Below, one piece after another: positions 1 through 12,160 of a stretch of DNA of 64,000 nucleotides (position 1 is the stretch's first letter; each line of letters starts with the position of its first letter). The stretch covers positions 88,731,975-88,795,974 of the forward strand of contig OX465285.1 of NCBI GenBank assembly GCA_949987705.1, given 5' to 3'. A model generated the notes under the pieces. It did not search any database. It was given only the letters and a program-made list of their open reading frames with translations, and had not been told where the DNA came from. Made by a program: the position numbers and the translations under genes. Origin of the DNA: Thereva unica (Eukaryota; Arthropoda; Insecta; Diptera; Therevidae).

Positions 1-2724
1 CTTCCGCCTGTTATGAAAAATTTTGAGCCGCCCTCAAAATTATTGAAGTTCCAATATAAATCTCCAAAACTATTTCTAAATATCAAAAAACCTTGAACCA
101 AGGAATGTTGTGTACACTAAAAGTGCACGGGGCCGGTAAACGACCCTTGCACAATATCCAGGTGTAACCTGAAACGCCAAAGGAAATTGGCAACAAAAAT
201 TTAGCGCAATTTGACTTGCGAAAGAAATTAAAAGCTCGTAAGCAGATTGCGCCAGTTTCAGGGCACTTAGAGAAAAGCCGACGGGTGCGTTTTTCCGGCC
301 GGCGACCTCGGCCTTGGGTCAAGCACCAGCAGGTGACTTTTGCACCAAGGTTGAAGGCCCGGAAGAAAAATGCAACCGACGGATTTTTCGAAAAGAAAGC
401 TTTAGGTAACTAAAGCACGATCGATTTTAAGATCCAAGAGTACTGCTTCAACTTTGATCCGTGGCGGGCGGACAAAGAGGGTCTTGACTTTAACTCCGAT
501 CGCGACGCATCGGGGAGTAATTAATAAAAAATAATTAAAAGAAGAAAACGCGGTCGGTGGTGGTCACGCTGACACCGTGGCCGTTGTTTCGGCACCGTGG
601 CGGCTGCCAGTTAAAAAACAGATAATAAAAATTTGAAATTAATAAATAAAAGTAAAAAACAATTTTTTGCTGTGACTAGTAAATATAAAAAACAAAATAA
701 AAGTAAATTAAATAATGATAAATTAAAATATCTATTTTTGTTGTTTGTTAAAGTTAAGAAAAAATAAACTAAAACTGTGCTAAAAACAATTATTGTGAGT
801 GTTGTTTTTTTATAACAATTTATTGTGAAATCATTCAGTAAATAACGAAAAAACCCCAGTGAGATATGAAAATTTAAACAACAAAAAATAAGTAAAAGAG
901 TGTTGTTAATTAATACAACTCGCCCAAGAGTTTCTAATACGACGTTTTCATACGCATTCGGCGTCCGCGTCCGGGATACCCATGTCCAGGTAATTTGTGG
1001 TGCACGGTTTTATGTCAGTACTCCCGGAGTCTCAACCCCCACGACCATTTTTTGGCGAGCCACACTCAGTCTTAAGGCCCGTGCAGACTTTGGGTAAAAA
1101 GCTGGAGCTTCGTAGCTCGTTGTTAGAGCGCCAATTCGCCTCCAACCAATTTGTAAGCCACATATTTTATTTAGACTGATAAGCCTGACTCATGATCCCA
1201 AATTCACCCGTGATGGCAACATAAACGTTTCCACAAACGTCATATGCGGGCTGAGGTAAAGCCTCTTGGTACTGTCGATGGTTCTATTTTTGAGCAAAAT
1301 GTCGGAAAGCAAACTATAGTAGGGATGATAGTAGAGCGATAGTAGAGTTATCATAGTAACTCTGACTTCAATATTCGAACAACAGATCTCGTTTATTAGC
1401 AAGCCGTTTATTGATTTGTTGCTTACAGGACACGGAGAGACCAAATTTTTTGAAAGAGGGAGACAAGAAAGATGGAAGGTTATCTATCTAGGATGCACAG
1501 AAAGACGATGGACTATGCCGTAGAGTGGATTCGAACCATGTACATATGAGATGGTGGTCAGACGCCTTTACCCGACATACCTTTTAGATTTCAGGAAAGG
1601 TTAAAGGTGATCTACCTCTGCTGAAGAAAGTCCCCCTGATGCAGAGAGAGATCAGAAATAGCAGAGAAATTAAAAATTATCTAGACACCATTCAATGCCG
1701 TAGACACCAACCAGGGTTACGAAGGTTATTGGATACTCTGGCAGGGGAACTAGACCAGTAGGACAGAATAAGTCGAACGTCGAACACTACCCGGTCCGCG
1801 TATAAGGTACCATGACCAATAAGGCGGAGCAAAAAAACTTCCCTTCTCTGGAATTAAGATCTCTCGAAACTGAGAAAGAAGTCCAAAGACCATTCTAGTC
1901 CGTCCTTTGTAACAAAGGGTGAAAGGAGCTTAGACAGAATTGCAAGCATAGTCTACAGAGCTTTTAATGAAGGTCGAAGCATTAGGGAATCAGTAGGGCA
2001 ATTCCACCTCTAGGCTACCGAATCTCTGCGTTTATTTTACAGAGTAACCCAGAGTACCGTGATTAGCTGCAATATGGGTATAGAAGTGGTTGGGTAAATT
2101 ATTATAAGGAAGGAAAGGGAGTTAAAATACTATTCAGTAGGATGCAAAGACTTAAGGCCTTTAAACTTTCCAAATTCAAATTGTCGTCTTGGTCTACAAA
2201 ATAGGCTTTATGTAGGTGATAACCACCTCGCTGAATGACAGTTGGCCATGTTTACTATCGATATGTGAGCAGATGCTTTGCGTTGATGGAACAAAATTTT
2301 CTTCTTCTTCAAATTCGGTCTCCTTGTGCAAATTTTCCCTTCAGTTTGTAGTATAATGGTGTATAGGCCTATGCCTGAGTTTATGGCTGCCCGCATGCCA
2401 GGGTATAGGGCCGCCTCCAAAGTAACATCATACAAAGAAACAAAATATTCAGAATTGGGGCTCCAAGTTTGAAAATTGTTGCACGTATTCCGAGTGGTTT
2501 TTGAGTGCTAACAAATTGAATGTTTATCAATTTAAGATTTTCGCGCAGGTCGGGCGGCGGCAAGCGGAATACCTACAAAACTTTATGAGACGGCTATGAC
2601 CTGGAGCATACCCCCTCCATCGACGCTAATTGTGATAAGAAAATTACTATTGGGGCACTCATAAAACACTTTGAATAACTGAAATTTTTTTGGAGTGATT
2701 TTGGCCTCTAGCCCCAATTCTAAA
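1..2724. other. No gene recognised; unexplained GC-rich blocks
   Basis: No ORF here has a motif I recognise. Blocks at about 120-500, 550-620 and 910-1150 are clearly richer in G+C than the A/T-rich sequence between them (about 620-900 is almost pure A/T). The sequence could be untranslated leader of a mobile element, but there is no reverse transcriptase, protease or LTR signal to support that. From 1,440 to 2,700 only short, unconvincing ORFs occur. Confidence 0.4.
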
Positions 2725-2732
2725 CATTTGCC

Positions 2733-2967
2733 CAGGGGCGGCGCTTCCATAGGTGCGAATGGTGCACTTGAACCGGGCGCAATTGAACGCGGGGCAATTT
2801 CAGAAAATCTTTAAAACAAATTGAAAGTGTTCCTGTGATTTCATTTTCATCTACTAAAGGAATTGTGTCTTTTTCCATTGTCTTTCATTGCGATCAAAAA
2901 ATGAAGAGCTGATGGGGCGCAATATAGCATACTGCACCGGGCGCAAAAACCCCAAGCGGCGGCCCTG
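2733..2967. mobile_element. Non-autonomous hAT-type MITE, copy 1
   Basis: A 235-bp element flanked by the perfect 8-bp direct repeat catttgcc (2725-2732 and 2968-2975), the target duplication length made by hAT transposases. The termini are inverted and G/C rich, starting CAGGGGCGGCGCTT at the left and, read inward, CAGGGCCGCCGCTT at the right. It has no coding capacity. The inner sequence contains a 'caccgggcgcaa' motif near both ends. The same layout recurs at 39096-39435 and 63666-63864, so this is a dispersed family. The autonomous partner is not in the window. Confidence 0.85.
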
Positions 2968-2975
2968 CATTTGCC

Positions 2976-4833
2976 ATACATGTGTAATGATTGAATGCTT
3001 AAAACCTAGGAATATATGACGAGTTTAAGGCTTGGTCATTGGAATAGGTTGTCTTGGTATTGCGCAGCATGCATGTTGTCCGTTTAAACGCTGGCCAGGC
3101 ACGGCCGCATTTTTGTTTTCCTGCGGTTTGAATTCAAAATATAAAAAAAATTAAACTCTCTGTTACTCATTTAGCTGCAATAATTTTCGAGTTAGACCAC
3201 TACTGACACTATTGGTGACACCACACGTTGTAACATAATGGCAAAGTCAGCACAATAATTTAACCACTTAATTATCCCACTACAATTACTTTAACCACAT
3301 TAAAATGTACCTGCAGCATGTAATCTCACCCAGTCCACCCCATATTTTGCTATGTTTACACGCGCAGGTAGATCCTATATTTAAAGGGTGTGTCACCTCG
3401 TATATTTTTTAGGAAACATTGAAACAATCAATGAGAATAAAGGTAATAAAAAAAAATTAATAGTAATAAAATTAATTTTCAAAAAAAATCATTATACCCG
3501 GAGCCCCAGCATTAAGTGCTCTGCTCCACCCCCAATCGTAACAAATTCATAAGATAAATTCCATCAGAGAGCCAACGTCAAAGCAGCACCACCTGTTCTG
3601 AGAAATGTCATTATGGCCATAATTTAGTAATTTCATATGGAAAATGGCTTTCGAGAACAACAACAACAAAAAATATAAGAGGGTTTCAGAAATTGAGCTT
3701 TATGGATACACTGAAATTAAATTAAAAAAAAATGCTGTTTCCACAGCTCCAGATCTGAATAATAAATCGATAGCAGCGTGTTGTACACATTGAGGGTGGC
3801 TATACCGTTCTTCCCCCCGCCTTACATATACCCCCACCCTACCATACCATGTATTTTTTTTCTGGTTCCATTACTTGAAAAACATCCTGATCTATATTTC
3901 AAGACGATGTAGAACGGAAGTCTAATTGGGTAGAATTAGGAAAAAAATATCCACGCAGCCATAGTCGAAGGACTCGCATGAAATGGGGGACGCCTTGAAA
4001 ATTTGCATCCCACTCGCGCTAGCCCGCATCCATCCCCTAAAAACCGCCCCATTCAACATATGGGAATTAATCCATTATACCTGGAAGCTTTGAAAGCTTT
4101 CAACAAGTTTGAATGAAAGATGACTTGTTGTATACTATATGTGTATGTATGTGGAAAATTGTGGATCGCGAAATTGGAAAATTATGTGCGAGGACTTTAA
4201 GGACTCTTCCCGGGAAATAAATTGGGGAGGATGGGAAACGAAATGTGTATGCTACCCGGGGGGTGATTGATATAAAGTGTTGCTGCCACCATGACTCCTT
4301 GTGTTGCTCAAGTCGCTGATGATTATTGAAAATTGTTGATTTTTTATTTTATATATTATATTTATTTTAATCGGAGAGGATATTATGCAGATGTATGAAT
4401 TTTATGTTTGATAAACCAATGAAAGTGGAAGGATATTGTTTATTTGTAGAAAATGAATTGAAAATATTTTTATTATTCTTATTTGATAAATAAATACTTT
4501 CAAAAATATTACAATAAAATATAATTTACTTTAACCTATTTATGAAAATAGTTCTCTCTCCCTCGCTTTCAATTAATAAGTAAATACATTGAGCAAGTAC
4601 AATTCCCATGACTTTATAATTTCATACTTTTAATTTAGAATATATGGTAGTGGTCGGTTTTGGATTTGTCCTTCACGTTAATGTCACTTAGCTCTTCCCG
4701 TAAACAAGCTATGTAGGTACTTCATTCTTCCCCATACCAAAAATTCCAAAACATCGCGTTAGCCCATGTTTTACATCGACTCGGATGCTTAACCCCGGCA
4801 CATAGCTCCATCAACCCTCCTTCACCCCCAAAG
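2976..4833. other. No gene recognised
   Basis: A/T-rich sequence without an ORF or repeat I could identify. I see nothing to annotate. Confidence 0.4.
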
Positions 4834-5063
4834 GTCTATGGCAGTGATTCCCAAAGTGGGTTCCGCGGAACCTTACGGTTCCACGAAAAAAATTTAGAGT
4901 TCCGTGTCGCCAGCGCCGAAGCGCAAATTCATTCGCAGACTCACTGGCGCTGCGCCGGCCGTTTAACGCGTTCTTGCTAATCAGAAAGTGCAAGTGGCTC
5001 TTCTTCCTTGGAATTTGGTCTACTTCACGCCGCGTAACATTTTGGTCGCCATTCCATATTCCC

Positions 5064-5424
5064 ATGTCGAGGGGGTTGTGAAGAAAATGGTAATCCGCCT
5101 TCTTGAGATGGCCGCCATGGGCCAAACGATATATTGAGTATACTATATTGGTTATGGTGTTCTACTTACCATACCCTTTCATTTGATCCCCATGTCGAAG
5201 GGGCTGTGAAGAATATTTCAATCCGCCCTCCTGAGGCTGTCGCTATGGATCTAAAGGTATATTGAGTATACCATATTGCATTGTCATCGGAGCTAAAGTT
5301 TAATGCAAAATTTCAGCATGATAGGATATCCGGAAGTATTTGAAAAATTGATTGCAAAATTTGTTCCGTGAAGAAAACAGTAATCCGTCCTCTTGAGACG
5401 GCCGCCATGGATCTAACGGTATAT
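5064..5424. repeat. Satellite-like tandem units inside the hAT-type element
   Basis: Diverged repeats of roughly 90-170 bp. Each has the order 'catgtcga.gggg.tgtgaag', 'aatccgcc.tc.tgag', 'gccatgg' and 'tatattgagtata'. Related units lie in the opposite orientation at 63470-63640, next to a hAT MITE copy. The spacing is irregular, so this is better called a short array of dispersed units than a regular satellite. Confidence 0.6.
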
Positions 5425-5425
5425 A

Positions 5426-5844
5426 CCCCGTTTATGACTGGGTTGAAAAGTTGAGTCGAGGTTGAGTTGAAATTTCGACCACCGTCTATGAAGTCGAGTT
5501 GAGTTCACTTTAGGTTTAAATTGAGTTGAACTGATATCAAATTTTTGTGTGAAATTTTCATTTATAGATACGAAAATATTCAGGACGAAATAATTTTTTG
5601 TTCCTGTGCCCGAAAGTTAACCGAACACAAAACTAACGCCAACAGCGGACTTCACGGATTTTAAACAAACAGAACAAATGTCACTTCAACCCAATTTCAA
5701 CTCAACCCGCGAATATGAGGTGAAATATCAACTCGATCCTGGTAGGAGACCTGAGTTGGGTTGAGTGGATCCAGTTTCTCGACATCTGTTTACGACTGGG
5801 TTGAACCTTGGTTGAACCTGGGTTGAACCTAGTCATAAACGGGG
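5426..5844. mobile_element. TA-flanked MITE nested in the hAT-type element
   Basis: A 419-bp element bounded by TA dinucleotides (5424-5425 and 5845-5846). The inverted termini both begin CCCCGTTTATGACT and stay similar for about 20 bp. The interior is rich in 'gttgagttgaa' and its complement, so much of it is self-complementary. Removing it rejoins 'acggtata' with 'ataatgtgtataccata', which matches the uninterrupted unit at about 5255-5280. That shows it is a later insertion. A TA duplication fits Tc1/mariner-type mobilisation, but no transposase is present. Confidence 0.75.
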
Positions 5845-6135
5845 TAATAATGTGTATACCATATTGCATTGCTATCGGAGCTGAAGTTGTGTGCAAAATC
5901 AGGGTGATCAGGTAACCGGAAGTATTCAAAAAATCGATTTCAAGATATGTACCGGACAAACAGACAGACAAGAAAGCGAGCTAATAAAAACGTTTTAAAA
6001 TATATTAAAGGATAAATATATACATATATACATATATCATTATTATTTTATTTTTTCAACGTTGGGTTCCGCCAAATTTTATACATTGTAGAAAGGTTCC
6101 GTACGAAATAAAGTTTGGGAACCACTGGTCTATTA

Positions 6136-7595
6136 TAACTGATTTCTAAATGTTTGTAACATTTTATTTTGTATTTCAGTCAATGGCCAGCCTAAACAAC
6201 TAACCCTTTGACCCTTCAAACACCGACGATGATGAATATTAAACCTCAATGACTAAACATGAAGTAGTGAATATATCCAGAACTCTCCATCCTCCATGTT
6301 GACCCACCGTCGGCCATTTCATCTTCATGGAGATAAATTTACAGCGTTGCAGAATTATTTATTGCATAAGGAATTCAAATTTATGTGAATTTCCTGCGGA
6401 TACATCAGCAGGTGCAGTAAGCACAACATTCATATGGATGATGGCGAAGCTAGTAGAGTATCGGAACCAAACTTCAGGATGTAGACCTTGTGGATGTTGC
6501 ATCTCTCTTGCGCGCGGCAACCCTAATGCATATTAGCTGTGCGCTCGCTCCTGAGAGGTCTGTGTTCGTTGTTGGTTTGATGATGCTGTTGTTGTTGTTG
6601 TTGTTGATGGTGAGATGGTGATGCTGTTGGTGTTGTTGTTGCTAGCACTATGCTGCTCCTTTTGACGGTAGTTGCATCATCAACCCCGGACTGTTTACGT
6701 TATTTATGAATCCCCAAGGAGCTCTACCTAAAGAAAGATCCTGAAGATATTTTTAGGATAGTAACTGTGATAAAAATTGCATTAGCTCTCGACATTATCG
6801 TAGACGATGAATTCAAAATATGTTCATTCTCTGTATGTTTACTTTTGAAAAAGGGGTTTTTTTGGAGGGGTTGGGGGGTTTCTGCAGAAATTATTATTTA
6901 AGGGTTTTCTGAAAAAAGTTATAGAAATGCGACATGGGAATTCTGAGTATATGTAGAGTTGAGGACACGTATTTATCATTAAACCAATTGAAAAATATTG
7001 ACACTGGCTTGAAATAATTGAAGCAGATATTTAGATACATTCCAATCAGGACAATCGGGCTGGACAACAAGACCGGCAACTTGGGACCATCCAGCTAGAC
7101 CGGCCAGTCTGATTAGTCAACCCGTCAATAGGACCGAGATTTGCCAGCCTGACTGAAGTTACTACCTTATGCAGTGAGACTGAGCCTTGCAATCTTGGAG
7201 TTTGTTATTGATTGCTTCCTGATCAATTCGAATCATGTTGAGCGTGGCTTTTAATACCTAAGTTTGACTAGTAGGCGGCCCAAGTGTTTCTCATTTTGAT
7301 GTACGGTCTCCAGAGCAAGCAACAGCAAAAACCATAACAAAACTTTTTAACCTAATAACAACCACTAAAATATTTCTTGCAACAACAACAACAACCACGA
7401 AAAGCTTTCAATCAGACTCAAAATATCTACTGGCGCTTATGTCATCACACTCTCTGTCCAAAGTGACCCGCTACCTACTAGAACATATTGAAGAGCTGAA
7501 CCGTAAGAGGATAGAGAGGTAGATGTTTTGTAATGATGGACATTCTTGAAGAATGTGGTTTCGAATTTGTTGATGTGTGCGTTTAGTCTTCGTAC
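6136..7595. other. No gene recognised; one microsatellite
   Basis: Contains a TTG/TGG trinucleotide-rich microsatellite at about 6587-6650 and otherwise unrecognised A/T-rich DNA. Confidence 0.4.
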
Positions 7596-7599
7596 TGTG

Positions 7600-7800
7600 G
7601 ATGCACACAACTGTGGTACGCAGAATTCTCACATATGGGTCCTTATATCATGGTGGCCAGCGTTGAGCAGAGCCTAGAACGTCAAAAAGTTTGGAAGGTT
7701 CCAGAGAACGGCAACAGTAGGGGCAGCATGGGCCATTAGGACATGCCCCACGAAAGCTCTCAACATTCTCTTGCACCTACTTCACTCCGATCACATCTAT
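7600..7800 (+). pseudogene. LINE reverse transcriptase C-terminal scrap (R1/LOA-like)
   Basis: With frameshifts, the plus strand reads LTYGSL, then WWPALSRA, FQRTATVG, RTCPTKALNILLHL. This is the order found after the palm domain in R1/LOA/I-type LINE polyproteins (a 'WW.al', 'QR.a..g', 'cPt.ALn.lL.l.P' series). Stops and frameshifts make it a fossil. The equivalent segment of a related copy occurs at about 19335-19410. Clade assignment is from motif memory only. Confidence 0.55.
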
Positions 7801-10800
7801 CCTCGTGTAGTGTAGTGTAGTGAAAGAATCCGGGGCCTTTACCTCAAAATCCAAAAACTTAGTAGAGCGATGTAGAGCTGAGCTGGATAGGCTTGGTAGA
7901 AAACACAACGTCACTCTCGTATGAGTTCCCGGTCAAAGGAGCATTTAGAGGAGAACGAGGAAGCCAACTACCTAGCCAAGCAGGGAGTCTCAACTGACAG
8001 TACCGTCGAGTGTGGAAGGTTTTCGCGCATATCTCGGTCCTTGCTTTCCGTTCCGAGTGGATACAGCTTAAATTCGTGCCGTAAATGCACGGGCTAAGAG
8101 TGAATAGAACTTCAGATCCTAAGGTACGAACTAACGATAAATGCCCAAACACATAAAGATTTTTGTCAGTTAGCTTGGGCTGCATGCCACATACAGTTAG
8201 CGGCCGGTGTGTGTGTTCGATTATACTTAGCCCCAAGGCGAAAACCTTCAGGCCACAGCCTGCCGGCGACATGGATGGGGGCCTTAAGATGTGGTTGAAT
8301 CGTACACCAACATTTTTACGGGGTTATGCGAACTTTAGAAAGTAGGATAGTAGCCCCTAGGCTCGAACGACATCTTACCAAAGTAGAGGGTTCTAAAAAT
8401 GGGGAAAATCGCCTCACGTAACTTATGGACAACCCCTCATTTCTTATCTGCTATATTACACTATTGGTGGGGAACTTATTTTACATTGTGAACAAATCTT
8501 GATTAGAAGTGTTTACCGTGCAATTCCACCAAGCATTAATGTACCCTTGGCTCTGCGAGAATATTGCAATTTGCTTGTAATTATACTAAACTACATCATC
8601 CATAAAACCCTCTAAAAAGTATCAGATACCCAATATTAATAACCGAATGCTCTCCAAAGGACCAAAAAACTTCCATTAAGTAATATTCCTTATCCAATGA
8701 AAATCGCATAGCTGGGGGCGACTTCTCTCAAAAACATTGTGATTTTTTGTACCCTCGATCTTATTCAGGACACTATGCAAGCAGACAGAAAACGACACTC
8801 CGAAGCTCTATGTGTGCGGTGCTATGGGGTGGTGGTGGTGGGGGTTGGTTGCTTTTCGCCCTCCAATCTTCGAATTGAGATATTCCAATATCCGTCATCG
8901 TTTAAATGAATTGCCACTCCGCTCTGTGATAGCCCATTTCGATTAAAGTCCTGGTCAACATAAATTTCATTTTTTAACAGTTTGAGCCTCCAGCGTTCAA
9001 TCAATGTGGGATGGATAAACAAATAGCACCCTGCATACACGATAGAATCTGCGATTCTGTGTCATATAAAACGCGACAGGATATTTTCCAGGGAAACATT
9101 GTTTTTTTTTTTTTGGTTTCGGTTTCGTTTCGTTTCTGTGTGGTGGTATTTTTTTTCACAGTTTTTCCACAGGATAAGCAAATGAGGTTTTTCGCTATCG
9201 AATTGTGGGCGAGATTTTTGTTTGCTATTTTGGAAACATGAGGTCTGCTGCTGGCTGCCGGAGGGGATGATTTCCCTAAATAGCATGAAACCGCTTTTAT
9301 ATTATGCTCCACGTAAAAGATTTTTTTTTTTAATATTTTTAAAATATTTCCTAAGGATGTTTTTCTCCTGACTTTTGACTTGATTCTGTTTAGTTTATTA
9401 TAGTGGGTGTTCTTTTTTTCAATAGAAAAGTTACTGTAGGAGGGATGTTTTCATTCAGAAAGTAGCTGGCCCAATCCATTGTAATCCTACTCAATCAATA
9501 ACAAAATTTTTCCTATCCCTCTCTCAGGGTGCTACTTTTATCCATCTATCACCTTTCAATTATTAATATCCTTATGAAAAGTGTCAAACATCAGCCCTGA
9601 TATAGTTTTCCATCATCAAAAGCCATCGAAAGGTCTAAATTACCCGGAATTATAAGAAGAAGACTAGAAAAAAATATTGTATATGCTATAAGGAAAAAAA
9701 ACGGGGCAGGGGGTATAGGGGTATGAGAAAACCTAGAAGAGAGTTTGGCGAAACTTTCGATCATAAATCATCCCCCAAAAAGCGAAAGGGTGACTGCTGC
9801 TGCTGTGTGGTTGGTGAACACTAGACACGGTTGGTATTTGTGGAGAAAGAAGTGTGACGGCGTGGATGTTTAACGGCAATGCAGCATTAGCAGGCGATAA
9901 ATAGCACCTGTGACAGAAGCATACATGTGCTCCGTAACATAGTAGTCAAACCCAAAGAGCTCTAGCTTTCCTTTCCCCATATAGAGAGAAGGAAACTTTT
10001 ATCCATCGCATAGATGCCATAGATTTTTAAGGGTACACACGACCAGGGGTTAGGACGGAAGTAAATTTTCTTGGTATTTTCACCTCTCATATTTGACGCA
10101 ATTATTTACGTGGTTTACGTTTAAACTTTAAATGAAAATAGTTCTAGGATAAGGGTTTTTTTCACCATGTTTCCTCGCAAAGGGAAGGGGTTGTTGTTGT
10201 TGTTGTTGTTTTTTTAAAGAGATAAGGAAGTATTAATTAAATTCTATTGGAAATTAATTTTCCATCTAAAAAGTTATGGAAGATTTCTTGTTGGAAATTG
10301 ATATCGTCACTTTAAACTAAATTAACGAACTTCTACTAGAAGATGAACTCTTAATATTCATTGGCAATTTTCGCCGATGATGTAATATTAGCATCATTAA
10401 ATAATCTAATAGTCTACCACTTTTGATGCCAATTTATTGAGGATTTGTTGGGAGAACAGTTTTTCTTAATAGTAAAGGCATTGAAAATTGGGAACGGGGT
10501 AAAAATATTAAAATTCGGACTACTTTATATAAATTATTTTTAACTTTTTTCGGTTTTATTCTTTAATTTTTGTTAACTCAGGGAATTTTGCAGAGATAAG
10601 AAAATTTTTATCACCGGTTCCGAGACCTTTCAGTAATGGGTCGATTTTACTACTTTTCAGCTTTTAACGTGGTCAATTCATGAGATTCGAGCTTTTTTCG
10701 AGCTTCTTTTGTGTCCAGCTTTGTGTAATTGGTTAAAAACAGCCAAACTCAATACCAATATCGACACTGCTGACATGCCTACCTTTCTCGGCTTTTTCAA

Positions 10801-10972
10801 GAATTTCATCAGTTTTTTCAGTGATTGGGCGACCAGATCTTAGCTCATCTTCTCCATCTCAGACTAGCGTTTAAAAAGACACGCTAGCGTGTGGGGCAAG
10901 TGTGGCAAATGAGGGGCATGTAGAAAGAGGAATTTCCCCATAGATTCCTCATGAGCACCACACAAAACAAAT
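7801..10972. other. No gene recognised
   Basis: The longest frame (7859-8272, minus, 137 codons) shows no motif I know and has no partner exon. I treat it as chance or as decayed LINE sequence continuing from the scrap at 7600-7800. The rest is A/T-rich with short homopolymers and a TTG microsatellite at 10191-10210. Confidence 0.4.
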
Positions 10973-11105
10973 ATCATGTAACGAAACAAGCCGCTGTAAA
11001 TAATAAACCCAACGGCACCACTGCTGTTAACAAAAAAAAGACACAACCGCTGAATAAGTTGCTGACATTACCGAAACAGAACAGCGCAGCGCAGCAAGGC
11101 ACCAA

Positions 11106-11112
11106 TATAAAA
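11106..11112 (+). promoter_or_regulatory. TATA box of the solo LTR
   Basis: The motif tataaaa lies about 40 bp upstream of an initiator-like 'gatcagac'. It would drive transcription rightward through the 48-bp repeats to the AATAAA at 11544. The spacing is slightly longer than the usual 25-30 bp. Confidence 0.5.
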
Positions 11113-11230
11113 GGCCGGTGCCTGGCTGCGAAAGGGAGTCGTGATCAGACAGTGGAAGAGGTGATTCCTCTGCCTGATAACTGGACAGAGCCATAGGAGA
11201 GTTGATCGTATGGTTCATGTACAGACGACC

Positions 11231-11472
11231 GATACCTTTTCAAACCACGGAGAGTTGATCCAGTGGTACCGAAAGACCGATACATTTACCGGCCACGGAG
11301 AGTTGATCCAGTGGCGCCGACCGACCAATACATTTACCGGCCACGGAGAGTTGATCCAGTGGCGCCGACCGAATAATACATTTACAAGCCACGGAGAGTT
11401 GATCCAGTGGCGCCGACCGAATAATACATTTACAAGCCACGGAGAGTTGATCCAGTGGCGCCGACCGACTTA
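11231..11472 (+). repeat. 48-bp tandem repeat array (about 5 copies)
   Basis: Each unit contains 'cacggagagttgatccagtg' followed by a variable 'gcgccgaccgaataatacat' part and a 'ttac.ggc/ttacaagc' joint. Unit length is 48 bp, a multiple of three, so frames stay open on both strands (102 codons plus, 132 codons minus). These ORFs are a by-product of the repeat length. The array lies in the transcribed part of the solo LTR, between TATA box and poly(A) signal. The last two full units are almost identical, which points to recent expansion. Confidence 0.9.
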
Positions 11473-11634
11473 CACCTTTTTCATTTCCATCTCTTTCACT
11501 CCCTTGATAGCTTTGTAATATAGTTGTATATAATAGTATAATCAATAAAAATAAGGACATAAACGTAACGGGAGTTTTGTTATTTAAACCTTGGACACCT
11601 GAGAGCTGACCCGCCGCTCCTGACGTTACAATCA

Positions 11635-12055
11635 GCAATTCTGAAGTGAGGTATGCCTTATCAGTTTCTCATAAGTACGCAAGGAAAAAACTCATTACAA
11701 ATGAAATGGGGCAATCTACCCTAAGTTTAGAAGTTACGCTAGTCCAATGGTTCTCTTCAACTGAAGACGCAGAGACGACATAAAGGACGAGTTCATCATC
11801 ATTTTTTGATGAGTGACTTAAACGCACAATTCTAAATCAAGGTCTAAGCCAAGATATTAAGGGTTAACGTAGATCTTCTGCGGGACAGCATTATAAGGCG
11901 AGAATTTGTTGGGAAAATACAACAAACCTTAATCAGCAAAGAGTTTCTGACGAAAATAATATTGAAGAAGTATCCGTCAACCTGGACGGCCTAGAACAAG
12001 GTGGAGGAGAACTCTATTAGCAGATGTCGCAACAACTGAGAGATCCTTAACGGAG
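11635..12055. other. No gene recognised
   Basis: Unrecognised sequence between the solo LTR and the 5S-derived copy. Short in-frame stretches, but no motif. Confidence 0.35.
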
Positions 12056-12059
12056 CTCC

Positions 12060-12160
12060 ATGGACTGGTTCTCATTCGACTATGGAGGTCAAGCAGCATT
12101 TGATGTGATTAGTACTCAGTTGGGGGACCGCTTAATAAAACGACACTCTCGCCTAGAAAT
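12060..12160 (+). repeat. 5S rRNA-derived SINE-like sequence, copy 1
   Basis: The segment follows the order of eukaryotic 5S rRNA: 'ggttctcattcg', 'aggtcaagcagc', 'gattagtactcagt', 'gggggaccgctta'. These correspond to the part of 5S that carries the internal RNA polymerase III promoter (A-box, intermediate element, C-box region). It shares with the copy at 53255 several changes absent from canonical 5S, including 'ggtcaagcag' for 'attaagcag', 'agttggg' for 'agatggg', and 'aaaacgacac' after 'accgctta'. The two are therefore members of one derived family, not independent 5S pseudogenes. Confidence 0.7.

Larger units (their letters stand above)
4842..6127. mobile_element. hAT-type non-autonomous element, 1.3 kb, built of satellite-like units
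   Basis: The left end starts CAGTGATTCCCAAAGT and the right end, read inward, CAGTGGTTCCCAAACT. These are 16-bp TIRs with two mismatches, of the CAGTGGTTCCCAAA type common in hAT elements. The flanks are gtctatgg (4834-4841) and gtctatta (6128-6135), an 8-bp target duplication with two differences. The inside encodes no transposase. It holds three diverged copies of a unit that includes 'gaagaaaatggtaatccgcc' followed by 'ttgaga.ggccgccatgg' (about 5064-5150, 5190-5290, 5364-5424 plus 5845-5900). The third copy is interrupted by a TA-flanked MITE. Confidence 0.7.
10977..11630 (+). mobile_element. Solo LTR, Gypsy-type, with internal 48-bp tandem repeats
   Basis: A 654-bp unit starting TGTAACG and ending with its inverse CGTTACA, flanked on both sides by the 4-bp direct repeat atca (10973-10976 and 11631-11634). 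TG...CA ends with a 4-bp duplication are what a Gypsy-type LTR retrotransposon leaves. No internal domain flanks it, so it is a solo LTR, probably from LTR-LTR recombination. It carries a TATA box (tataaaa, 11106-11112), a plausible initiator (tcagac, about 11145) and an AATAAA signal (11544-11549) in the plus direction. That sets U3, R and U5 order and orientation. Confidence 0.85.

Noticed and set aside
7859..8272. 137-codon minus ORF
   Set aside because: No motif, and it overlaps sequence that probably continues a plus-strand LINE fossil.
9001..9312. Overlapping ORFs on both strands around 9.0-9.3 kb
   Set aside because: Created by 'gtttcg' and T-run low complexity; no motif.
11231..11472. 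CRISPR-like array
   Set aside because: The 48-bp units are contiguous with no unique spacers, and the setting is eukaryotic.
11240..11638. 132-codon minus ORF and 102-codon plus ORF over the 48-bp repeats
   Set aside because: The repeat length is a multiple of three, so open frames are automatic. The sequence is an LTR with its own promoter and poly(A) signal.
12060..12160. Functional 5S rRNA gene
   Set aside because: Incomplete at both ends, with many substitutions and no T-run terminator right after; better explained as a derived repeat.
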